This document shows, one piece after another, positions 1-9,649 of a stretch of 64,000 bases of DNA. The notes under the pieces were generated by a model. That model saw only the letters and a list, made by a program, of their open reading frames with translations. It was not told the origin of the DNA and did not search any database. Numbering within the stretch: position 1 is the first letter of the stretch; the number at the start of each line of letters is the position of its first letter. Where the stretch lies: contig NC_068561.1 of the NCBI RefSeq assembly GCF_022201045.2, positions 12,425,001 to 12,489,000 on the forward strand, written 5' to 3'. The DNA comes from Citrus sinensis. Taxonomy: Eukaryota > Streptophyta > Magnoliopsida > Sapindales > Rutaceae. A program made the position numbers and the translations under genes.

Positions 1-730
1 TTTGATGGTTGATTGTTTGACATTAATTAACATTGAAAAATAAAGAAGTAAAGAAATATTTTACAAGAGAACTAAATAGAAAATTGCTTATTTTAATCAA
101 AGCTTTTCTTAAATAAGCTTCTTTTTCTCAAAGAATGTATTTGAGCGCCATAGTTGCAAGCCAGCAACAACAATGCATCATGCATATAAACAGGGAAAAC
201 CCACTAAACTGACCAAGTGGGTTCAACTTCGGCACTTCTTCTCCTTCACAGAAATGACTCATTTTAATTTATGATTTATCAATAATCAATTTAAAATTTT
301 GATTGCTAAAATTTAATGATTTGATCTAACAATAATTTGATCATACACAATAATATTAAAACAAGAACTAATTAAAGAATATGACTTTTAGTCTTTACTA
401 CCTTACAATTAATAAATATATAATAAATGATCAAATAAAAAATAATTTTGTTGTATATTTTTACCAAGAGAAGACAAATAACTGAAGAAAAAGCAGAGCA
501 CGTCAACATGAAGAAGCGAAGAAAAAAAACAGAGCACGTTCTGGAAGAACAAAGTAAATGCTCAATTTTTTTATATGAATGACATAGTTGTAAATTAATA
601 GAATGGTAAAGTTATAAATAAACGTATAAAGCAATGACATGACAATCTTGTAAAGTTTACACAATGGTATTTTTGTAAAATTATCAAAATTTTGGATAGG
701 CAATAGCTCACAAAAAGCTCCGCCCCTACT
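1..730. other. AT-rich intergenic stretch
   Basis: I see no credible gene here. The sequence is AT-rich, and the short open frames are chance or start at non-ATG codons. It lies downstream of the 3' end of the minus-strand LINE remnant. Confidence 0.6.
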
Positions 731-877
731 CTGTTTTGTTACAAATAAAAGCTCTAATGTCAGAGATTAGCCAATCAATTTTCAAATTGCTACTAATTCT
801 CTCTGCTTTGTTTTGTTACAAATAAAAGCTCTAATGTCAGAGATAAGCCAATTAATTTTCAGATTACTACTAATTCT
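731..877. repeat. Direct tandem duplication, two ~72-bp units (period 77)
   Basis: Two imperfect head-to-tail copies can be read. Both contain a TTTTGTTACAAATAAAAGC core (from 734 and from 811) and end in CTACTAATTCT. The second copy overlaps the 3' end of the RNase H frame of the LINE remnant, so the duplication lies at the element's 3' end. Confidence 0.8.
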
Positions 878-1860
878 CTGTGATATAAGACTAATACCAT
901 TAACTGAATCAAACTCGATCATTAGTGGAGTAAGCCCCAAATCCACTACCAATTCGATACCTTCCAATATCACACTAGCTTTCACAAATTCAGTAGCACC
1001 AGAGAAAGGTCTTCTACATATTGAACTAGCCTTAAATTCTCCCTGCGAATTTCTAATTACAACTTCAAGCCTGGCTAAACCTTCAGTCTCATTGATTGCT
1101 GCATCTGAATTCAACTTAAACCAGTTTTTGTCAGGAGAAGGCCATCTTTCCTCTTTACTTGCTAGAGAGGCTTTTAACATGGGTAGCTTGAGCATCCTTG
1201 GGAAGCTTGAATTACACTATTAGTCCTTACCAAAGTACTCAAAATATCATTTCCTCCCTGTTGGAATAGAGTCAGATTCTTTGATCGCCAAACTGACCAA
1301 GCAAGAACAACAAAACCTTTAAATTTTCTTTAGATAATAGAGAGTGCAAATACAGAGAGACACTATAAAAGTCATTAAAAAGAGTTCATCTTTAAGAATC
1401 GGCTAAAGTTGAGAGATTTCATACCTTTCGGGTTATTTTACAAGTCAACAAGGCATGGAAGGCATCTTCCTTACCTATATGACATCTCTGACAATAGGGA
1501 GAATCTGATTATTTTCCTCCTGTATAAGTTATCTGCTACAGGTGGAATATTCAACAAAGCTCACCACATGAAAATATTAATTTTACTGAGGAGAGATAAG
1601 GACTATAGATGCTTCCACCAGCCTGAGGTTGAATAAGAACAGGAAGGGGATTCTAAGTAATTAAGCCTTAGGGCCACATGGTAACTGCTTTTGACAGTAT
1701 AAAGACCTCTCTTGTCATAATGCCAAACCAATTGGTTTGATCTTGGCACGTTAGGTATCGGGATTCTAAGAATAACTTCAACATCTATTGGCATAAAAAG
1801 ACTACGAATTAGTGACTCATTCCATGATTGATCTAAATTCATCAACTCTGCTACCACTTT
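782..1860 (-). pseudogene. LINE (L1-type) ORF2 remnant: zf-RVT plus RNase H region
   Basis: Read on the minus strand, 1857-1603 encodes the stretch before a plant LINE zinc-knuckle reverse-transcriptase C-terminus (zf-RVT), including W-H-Y-D-K-R-G-x-Y-T-V-K-S-S-Y. Around 1600-1480 a second frame carries the K-I-N-I-F-M-W-x-A-L-L-N-I-P-P block of the same domain, with a TGA where the family has an arginine. From 1195 to 782 an RNase H-like domain (RVT_3 type) follows, with K-L-N-S-D-A-A-I near its start, an E in the middle helix and a later D. The endonuclease and most of the reverse transcriptase are missing, as expected for a 5'-truncated LINE insertion. Stops and frame changes make it non-functional. 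The family is clear; the exact ends are not. Confidence 0.75.
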
Positions 1861-1987
1861 GATATTATACTTTGATATTACTTATTAGCTTAACAAAACA
1901 ACATCCATTTGAGATTGAAGTATAAGAACAAGGCTACATCTTAATTATGTAATTTAAATTAAGCAAAGGCACAATAATTACATGAAA

Positions 1988-1992
1988 ATTGA
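1988..1992. repeat. Target site duplication, left (ATTGA)
   Basis: The five bases before the left LTR are ATTGA, identical to 7307-7311 after the right LTR. This fixes the outer boundaries of the copia element. Confidence 0.85.
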
Positions 1993-2355
1993 TATTAAAT
2001 GGGTGGGTCACCCATGATAGGCCACCCCGACCCGATCCGCACATGGTAAGCATTTTCCATATGCGATTATGAGGAGTTGAAAGAAGTTGATTTAAAATCA
2101 ACTTCCCATGTTAGTTTCCAAGATATATAAAACTCCCTTAAAAATTAAGAACGTGAAGAGCGAAGAGAAAAAATGTGAGAATAAATTTTAAGAACTTTGA
2201 GCGACTCATCAAAAGGAGGGCATTTATATTGTTATTAGAGGAAGACTTTCGCTCGTGATTTCTTTCCGACCATTGACGTGATCCAACACTTGATTGTTCT
2301 GCTGCTTAATTCGAGAAGAAACTTATTTTTAGAATCCTTAATTATTTTTCCATCA
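1993..2355 (+). repeat. 5' LTR of the copia element
   Basis: It aligns with the right LTR at 6995-7306. The start is TATTAAATGGG where the right LTR has TGTTAGATGGG, so the canonical TG is lost by a G-to-A change. It ends in CA. It is 51 bp longer than the right LTR; part of the difference is extra sequence near 2078-2105 (a short GTTGATTTAAAATCAAC palindrome) and near 2145-2185. Confidence 0.9.
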
Positions 2356-2356
2356 T

Positions 2357-2368
2357 TGGTATCAAAGC
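2357..2368 (+). other. Primer binding site (tRNA-iMet type)
   Basis: TGGTATCAAAGC lies one base inside the left LTR. It matches the plant copia primer site TGGTATCAGAGC with one change. Confidence 0.85.
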
Positions 2369-3130
2369 ATTTTTTTTGTGTTGGATTCGTACGAATGGTT
2401 GAGTTTATTTCAAGAAAAATGTATGAATTTTATGTGTTAATTTTTTTCATGAAATAAATAATATGGTGGCTATCCAATTTATGTTTTGTAATGCTAGCAT
2501 CAATGTAAAAAATTCTAGAATTGAGTGACACAAATGCGACCTAGGGTTTAATTTGTATGAACCTTAATTAAAATATAAAACCTAAAATTTTATTTGATCA
2601 TATCTTTTGATGTAGGCAATCTAACATTGTGTGTTATATATCATTAGAAAGATCTTTTCAAGAGGTTTCCAAAGATATGTGACTCATTAAAAATGGACTT
2701 AAAATGAGAACGTTATGGCCAAAATACGAATTTAGTCGCATTAGGGTTACAAAATTTCAGAAACCCTAATTTTGGAGAAGATGATGAACAATATCATATT
2801 TGGTTTTTTAATGATTTCGGCTTATTCTGACCTCCGATTGAAAATCTAAAGCCACCATTAGAATTAGAATAAAAAATCAAGTCGGAAGGTGCCAGACCTG
2901 ACATCATCGGAGTCGAAAGAGGTGGCGCGTGGATCCCATTCTCTGATTATCCAATTATTATGATATAATTTAAACTTTCACGGTGTTTGTTTGGAGATTT
3001 TTCTAAATTCAGTCCTTATTGGAACTATCCATTTGGTTAATGCTTTCATTGTATTAGATACAATGCTTGATGATTGAAGTTATAATGATAGTTGTTTTTT
3101 CATATGTTATGTTTTCAAGTAATAATGAGA
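2369..3130 (+). other. Copia 5' internal region without recognisable gag
   Basis: There are about 760 bp between the primer site and the first pol motif, with no gag CCHC knuckle and no protease D-S/T-G frame. It is shorter than an ordinary copia gag plus protease, so a deletion is likely. Confidence 0.6.
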
Positions 3131-3139
3131 TATATGCTA

Positions 3140-5884
3140 TTACTTGGCATGTTAGATTAGGTCACATAGGGTAAGAAAGAATGCATAGACTTGCGAGAGA
3201 GAGCATGTTGGGTCCACTCACTAAGGTTGAATTACCCATATATGAAAATTTTCTAGCTGGAAAAATAATTAGAAAATCATTCGGTAAAAGAATTAAATCT
3301 GGAAAACCATTGCAATTAATCCATTCTGACATATGTGGTCGAAGGAATGTAAGGGGTAAACATGGAGCTTCATATTTTATAACATTAATTGATGACTATT
3401 CACGTTTAGGTCATGCCTACTTGATTTCTCACAAATCAGAAGCTTTGGATTGCTTTAGATTATATCTAAACATAGTAGAGAATCAACTAGATAGTAATGT
3501 TAAAGTTCTAAGAACTAACTGAGGATGTGAATATCTTTCGGAATAGTTTAAGGAACTATGTAATGAAAAATAAATAAATAGAAAGAAGGAATAGAACTTT
3601 GTTAAAAATGGTTAGGTCAACGATGGCGCAATTAAATCTTCCAATATCATATTGAGGAGATGCATTGTTAATTGTTGTCTATATATTTAACCGAGTTCCT
3701 TCAAAATCAGTCAGTTCCACTCAATATAAGTTATAGACGGGTAGGAAACCTAACCTATCTCATCTACAACCTTGTGGATCTACGACTTATGTTCATAACT
3801 CCATCCATAAGTTTGGGAAATTGGGAGCTAGGAGTAAAAAGTGTATTTTTATTAGATACTTAGAACATTCTTAAAGGATATGTGTTCATTGGTGAACATG
3901 AAAGTGGAACTGTGACTGAACTGGAATCACAGGATGTCAATTTTCTAGAAAATGAATTTCCTAACATTAAAGAAATTGATAAGGATTTTCAATTTTATGA
4001 ATTAAAAGATCCAAATGAGGTTATCACTTCTAATGTCGGTGTTGGCACTAGTGTGAATCCTTCGGTGATTGCTACTCTGAGTAGGAGTGAAACACCGGAC
4101 ACTTCGATTCTAACTAAGAAATCGACTCAGAAGAGTAGTTGTAAGCCAATTCCTCATCATCGTTTTGAGATTGAGGCTGAATCTTTTATAATTGCTTCAT
4201 ACGATAGTGAGGAGCCAAATACTTTTGACGAGATTCTCACATCGTTAGTTAGGAATTTGTGGATGAAAGTAATAGAAGAAGAGATGGAGTCTATGAAAAT
4301 CAATCAGGTTTGGGATTTGGTTGAACTTCAACCTAATCGTAAAGCTATTAGAAACAAATGGATTCTCCGAATAAAACGTAAAACATATGAGATAATAGAT
4401 AGATACAAAACAAGATTAGTCGTTAAAAGCTATACCCAAAAGGAGGAAATAGACTACAAAGTGACCTTTTCTCCTGTGATAGGTTTGCTTCCATACGGAT
4501 GAGACAATTGAGAGATACAAAACAAGATTAGCCGCTACAGGCTATACCCAAAAGGAGGAAATAGACTACAAAGTGACATTTTCTCCTGTGGTAAGGTTTG
4601 CTTCCATACAATTAATCTTAGTTATCGTGGCACATCTAGACCTTGAATTGCTCAGATTGATGTAAAAACTGCATTTCTCAATGGAGAACTAGAAGAAGAA
4701 ATTTATATGCAACAACCACAGAGTTTTGTTGTAAAGGCCAAGAGCGCAAGGTATGCAAACTTAAGAGATCTATTTATGGCCTTAAACAATCCTCTAAACA
4801 ATAGAACCTTAAATTCCATCAAGTTACAATTTCTTATAGCTTCAGGATAGTTAAGGATGACCATTGTGTGTACATTAAAAAGTCTAAAGATGTTTTTACG
4901 ATATTGTCCTTTTATGTGAAAGATATATTGTTGGTAGCGAACAATAAAGAGTTTGTCAATAATATTAAAGATTGGCTATATTCAAATTTTGACATCAAAT
5001 ATATAGGCAAAGCAAGTTATATCTTACGAGTCAAAATTCTTAGGGATCTTTCAAAGAAACTTTTGGCTCTGTCACAAGAGTCTTACATTAAAAAGATCCT
5101 TGAAAGATTCAACATAGTTGATTGTGAGCCAAAAGATACTCTTATAGCCAAATGACAATCTCTTAGTATGGATATGTGTCCCAAGACTCCTAAAAAAAAA
5201 AAGAATGGCTAAAGTTCCTTATGCAAATGTCATTAAAAGTCTCATATATGTCATGATGTGTACAAGGTCTGATATTAGTTATGTTGTAGGACCGGTGAGT
5301 AGATGCCAGTATAATCCTGGTCAGAAGCATTGGAGTGCTGTTAAAAGGATTTTAGTATATCTCAAAGGCACTATAAATTATTGTTTATACTATCAAAGAG
5401 ATGGTTTGCGACTTGTTGAATATTCGGACGCCGATTGGGGTGGTGATTTAGATGAGTGTAAATTGACCTCAAAATATGTATTCTTGCTAAACAGATGAGC
5501 AATTATATGGAGTAGCAAGGAACAAACATACACGAGTTTATCAACGATGAAAGCTAAATATATTGCATATTCTGCAGCAATGTAAGAAGTTGTATGACTT
5601 AAGAGATTTATAGAAGACTTAGAGATTAATATCAACAATAGTAATCCAGTGACTGTCTATTGTGACAGTCAAATTGTTATCTTTTTCTCAGAAGATGCTA
5701 AATACCATAGCAAGTCGAAATACATTGAGACTAAATACAATTTCATAAGAGACATTTTAACGAAGAATGAAATAGCTATATAGTGTATATTTACGCATAG
5801 CATGATAGCTGATCCACTTACCAAAGTTATAACGAATGATGTATTCGCCTCTTATGCTAAATTATTAGGGCTATGTAGATTGTA
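3140..5884 (+). pseudogene. Copia pol remnant: pre-integrase, integrase, RT, RNase H
   Basis: The order of motifs is diagnostic of Ty1/copia. At 3143 the pre-integrase W-H-V-R-L-G-H-I-G block is followed by a stop. Integrase core motifs H-S-D-I and I-D-D-Y-S-R lie within 3181-3522. The reverse transcriptase starts at about 4258 and includes A-I-R-N-K-W-I near 4343-4370, Q-I-D-V-K-T-A-F-L-N-G-E near 4650-4690, S-I-Y-G-L-K-Q near 4770-4790 and, within 4868-5155, Y-V-K-D in place of the catalytic Y-V-D-D. RNase H runs from 5205 to 5884, with S-D-A-D-W-G-G-D near 5430, Y-C-D-S-Q near 5660 and a terminal D-P-L-T-K. Stops at 3175, 3520, 4500, 5153 and 5498 split the frame. The changed Y-V-D-D alone would abolish polymerase activity. 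Confidence 0.92.
4401..4609 (+). repeat. ~96-bp direct duplication inside the copia RT
   Basis: Bases 4401-4496 and 4513-4609 are near-identical, both running from AGATACAAAACAAGATTAG to GGTTTGCTTCCATAC. The duplication interrupts the reverse transcriptase frame and must have arisen after or during insertion. Confidence 0.85.
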
Positions 5885-6981
5885 AATTGATATTGTTAAG
5901 ATGTACTTATTTTGTTGTAAACATCTTTAATACATGACCTGTTTTTAAATGTAATGGTGTCTCTTGTTTTAATTTATTCTATGAAATGCATAATTGCACA
6001 CATATAAAAGTATGTCGTCAGGTCAAGATCGGCTTTCTTATATGAGCGGTTGCCTCAGTTGCTTTGGGAGCAAGCTGAGATGAGACAAGTAGAATAATAA
6101 AATAATGTGTTTGTTTGAGAGCTAAATAAAAATAGTTTTCTATAAGTTTTTTTCGTCTTAATTAGAATCAAGATGGGGTCTTACACGATTTTTATCGTAG
6201 ACTGACTATGATGTACCCCACTATTATAGAGACATTGTTCAAGTTAGATGTGAGATCTCATTTTGACACGAGAGGAAGCGTTCATTTTAAGAACTCGGGT
6301 CAAATGCTGTAAAAGAGTGACTGGACTAAGATATGTATAGTGAATTGATTTACTGAGACATACGCATACTACGCGTTTTAGGTGACCAAAATGGAAAATA
6401 AGATAATCTCCCTTCTTCCTCATTGTGTAAGTTCTATATGACTTTATATAAGTCCATCTTGGTATCCTTATGACTATCAACTACGTTTCTGAGATCTCAA
6501 ACTGGTGTCTGCTACTTTAGCATATTATCTATGATCTTGATAAGATTCAATCTATGAAACATGCTTAGGAAAGCGACTATTCTGGATTGATGGGCATGAG
6601 TGTGATGGGAAGATTTAATTTTTCTTTTATATGATTCACTGGTCGACCAATTGTATAATATCTTTAGGATATTACAATTGTGAATACATAAAGAGATTGT
6701 GCAATTTTAGCATGCCGAGGGGATTTAAGAAGTTGTATGCTTGAGTGTTAAAATAAATCAAATCTAGGATACAATGAACATATTTTGAAATTCTCTTGCA
6801 TACGATTGCAATTAAGACATCTCTTACCTAAATTAGCAATTGAGATATGTTTTTGGCTCACTGAATGAGTATTTGGATATGTTCATGATCACACGATGTA
6901 TTTGCCTATATGATTGAAGATATGTGGCTGTTCATTATTTCTTTGTTCATTGCTCTACTGCTTTAACGTCATCCCATCATA
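5885..6981 (+). other. Long 3' internal non-coding region of the copia element
   Basis: About 1.1 kb separates the RNase H stop from the polypurine tract. No convincing frame is present; the 78-residue minus-strand frame at 6244-6480 matches nothing I know. Many copia elements have only a short spacer here. Confidence 0.55.
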
Positions 6982-6994
6982 TGCGAGTGGGAGA
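6982..6994 (+). other. Polypurine tract
   Basis: A GCGAGTGGGAGA run ends immediately before the right LTR TG. This is where plus-strand DNA synthesis would be primed. Confidence 0.8.
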
Positions 6995-7306
6995 TGTTAG
7001 ATGGGTGGATTGCCCATGATGGGCCAACCCGACCCAACCTGCACATGGTAAGCAGTTACCATATGCGGTTATAGGGAGTTACCTATGTTAGTTTCCAAGA
7101 TATATAAAAACTCCTTTTAAAAAAGTTGAGAAGAAAGTTTAAGAACTTTGAGCAACTCATCAAAAAGAAGGCATTTATACTGTGATTAGAGAGAGATTTC
7201 TACTCGTGATTTCTTTCTGACCATTGACGTGATCCAACCCTTGATTACTCCACTGCTTAATTCAAGAAGAAAGGTATTTCTAGAATCCTTAATTATTTTT
7301 CCAACA
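6995..7306 (+). repeat. 3' LTR of the copia element
   Basis: It begins TGTTAGATGGGTGG and ends CCAACA, followed directly by the ATTGA target duplication. At 312 bp it is shorter than the left LTR and keeps the canonical TG...CA ends. Confidence 0.92.
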
Positions 7307-7311
7307 ATTGA

Positions 7312-8283
7312 TATTTCAATTGATATTTCTAGAACCCTTCTACATCATTTTTATCTTTTTTCTAAATAGAAACAACATATACAAGTGACATTTCTTTTTT
7401 CTTATGTTCACAATTGATTTAGATATCATATTCTCAGTTATATTTCATGAATCTTAGCAAATATTAAAAACAAAACCAAAGTAATTAAAATTATTTGGCT
7501 GCAGGATAGCTTAGAAGACAATAATTTATGTTCCATACATTGCCTCCATTGCAATTTGCAAATTAGATGATCTTCCAAGTTCATATTTATGAGTATAAAT
7601 TAGATTTAGAATGAAAAATTTTTTAACACTGATATTATAATCATATTATAATTTATATTATATAGGACTATCATTGACAAATTAAACTATTACTAAAACT
7701 AATTATTAATTTATATTAAATTTTATGAAGTACTGTCTAAATTTTTACTCTCTTTAATATTAAAACTTCCACTCAATTGTTTAATAATTAAGAAAGAACT
7801 AAAAAACGTTATAATATTTTTATAGGAGTTCGAACAACTGCTCCCACATGTGTAAGAGCAGCTACCACTCTCGGCCTATAGAACGAAATATGTTCTAGAA
7901 CTACTAGTTCATAGAGAGAACGGGAAGGGCTCTACACAACATTAGAAATTAAAGGTTTCAACTTCAAATTCAAGGATAAAAATAAGCCCAAGAAGCCCAA
8001 GGCCAGCGCTCATTCCCAAGAACTCATAACTGAACAAAATTTCAACATGAAGAAGAAAAGGCTGCCGGAATTTGGGACCCAAGTTAAAAGCATCAAAGGG
8101 ACAACACATACCCAACTACACATGCTATCTGAAATGTACAAGGCCAATATCATTATAACTTTATCAGCCATCCAAACACTCTGATTAATACGGTATATTT
8201 TATTTGGCTGTTTTGCTTCGATGCAAAATGGAGCAAAGACTAAATGTCCTTTTCTAATGTATTATCTAAAAATTACAACCAAC
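7312..8283. other. Intergenic AT-rich sequence
   Basis: No gene, RNA or terminal repeat is evident between the copia element and the candidate SINE. Confidence 0.5.
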
Positions 8284-8462
8284 AAGCGTAGATCAACTGG
8301 TAAACGGCTATTTTAGCTTAACCAAGATTCTCAGTTCGAGACTTGGGAATGCAACTGTATTAAATACTTGTTAGGAAAATTTTACCGCCTTAATGGTCCT
8401 ACTCGGTTCAAATCTAAATTAGTCGAGGTCCAATGTGATCTTCGAATACCGAATGGTTTAAT
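8284..8462 (+). mobile_element. Candidate tRNA-derived SINE
   Basis: A polymerase III box A-like TAGATCAACTGG (8289-8300) is followed 33 bp later by a box B-like GTTCGAGAC (8334-8342). The tail contains ACTCGGTTCAAATCTAAATT and TTCGAATACCGAATGG, a layout familiar from plant SINEs with a tRNA-like head and unrelated body. It lacks a full tRNA cloverleaf. I could not define a target duplication. Confidence 0.55.
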
Positions 8463-8506
8463 ATACCAAAAACAAATTGCAATTATTACTATAAACATGC
8501 ATGAAT

Positions 8507-9592
8507 TCAAGAATGGCCAACTCTAATCATTCGTCTGCTTTCCATTGAGCACTGAATCCTTTCTCTGGCAAGCCTTAGAGCATCAAGAGCATCTCTAACA
8601 CTTCCACTAGTTATCTTCTTCACCTGAATGCTCTCAGATTTCTCTGCTTGGACTGGATTACTCACTGGTACCAATGCTAATGAATTATCCACATTTTCTT
8701 GATCACTTTCACTTTCATTCTGATCACCTTCCGTTTCAGCTTTCATGCTAGCATAAGCCATTAAGAATGAAATGAAACATGTTTAAACTCTAGCATTAAG
8801 GACACAATTATTTATAATCATGGAGTGAAGGAGCAACCGGAATTTGGGTACCTATGATTATCGTCAGGCTTTGAATCTTCACAACATGGGCTTGAATGCT
8901 CACTGGAATTTGCAGTGTCTAAACAACTTGAGCTCTCTTGAAAAGAAGCACTTTCATGGCTTTGATTAGAGGAAATGGTGTCTGATAAATTGTTGTCAAG
9001 ATTTTGTGACACTTGTGGGGTTGTGATCTGTGGCTTGGATTCAGATTCTTCTGAATCTTTGGGGCCAGAAGTGCTTGTGGATGATTTACAAGAATGAGCA
9101 CAAAAGTCTGATGATGAACTTGATTGCTCTGATTGATCCAAAGGAATCAATATGTTCAGGGATTCGAGCTTCTTCTTTAAAAATCTGAGCTTCTTTTCAG
9201 CTTTATTCCTCAACTTGGTCTCTTCTTTGAGATTATTCTCCAATTCTATCAACTGAAAACCCATAAAAAAAAGATTGTGAATACAAAGACATCAAATCCA
9301 CCCCAAAAAAAAAAAAAAAAAATTAAAATGCAACAAGCATATATGTTCTGCATACCTTGTTGCCCATTTGTTCTGCATCTTCATTTGCAATCTTTGAAGC
9401 TTGTCTTTCAGCAAGCAATCTTCCTCTCAGACACTCTATTGTCCTCAAATCTTCTTTTACATCAACCTTTCTTTCACTGGAAAAAAAAAAAAAAAATACC
9501 CCATCTCAGAATGAATATTAAACACAAAAGTACACAAAATGCTCATTAACTCACCTCCATTTCCCATCATCCATCTCGCCGGTAGCTATCAT
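8507..9592 (-). CDS. Small coiled-coil protein, four exons, 266 aa, function unknown
   Basis: Predicted exons on the minus strand are 9592-9555, 9476-9356, 9252-8852 and 8747-8507. All three introns have GT-AG ends and the phases join into one 801-nt frame. Residues ~13-85 are charged and heptad-like (E-R-K-V-D-V-K-E-D-L-R-T-I-E-C-L-R-G-R and the following K/E-rich stretch), so a coiled coil is likely. The middle is low-complexity and very rich in serine. The C-terminal ~40 residues are again basic and helical. No enzymatic motif or signal peptide is seen. I do not recognise the family. The first exon codes only about 13 residues, so the start rests on frame continuity and the M-I-A-T-G context; the second Met in M-D-D-G-K-W is an alternative. 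Confidence 0.75.
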
Positions 9593-9649
9593 TCTCTTGT
9601 ACTTTGGGCTGTGACTGAAGCAATACCAATCTTGACCAGAACTTCACTG

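Larger units (their letters stand above)
1993..7306 (+). mobile_element. Decayed Ty1/copia LTR retrotransposon
   Basis: This is a complete element in outline. It has two related LTRs, a tRNA-Met-type primer binding site, pol remnants in copia order (integrase, reverse transcriptase, RNase H), a polypurine tract and a 5-bp ATTGA target duplication. It cannot move on its own: no gag or protease is recognisable in the short 5' internal region (about 2370-3130), and pol is broken by many stops, frameshifts and a ~96-bp internal duplication. The LTRs differ in length (363 vs 312 bp) and by many substitutions, so the insertion is old. Confidence 0.93.

Noticed and set aside
813..1223. 136-codon plus-strand frame
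   Set aside because: It is the antisense shadow of the LINE RNase H domain on the minus strand, which has recognisable motifs.
6244..6480. 78-codon minus-strand frame in the copia 3' region
   Set aside because: No motif, wrong strand for the element, and no conserved composition.
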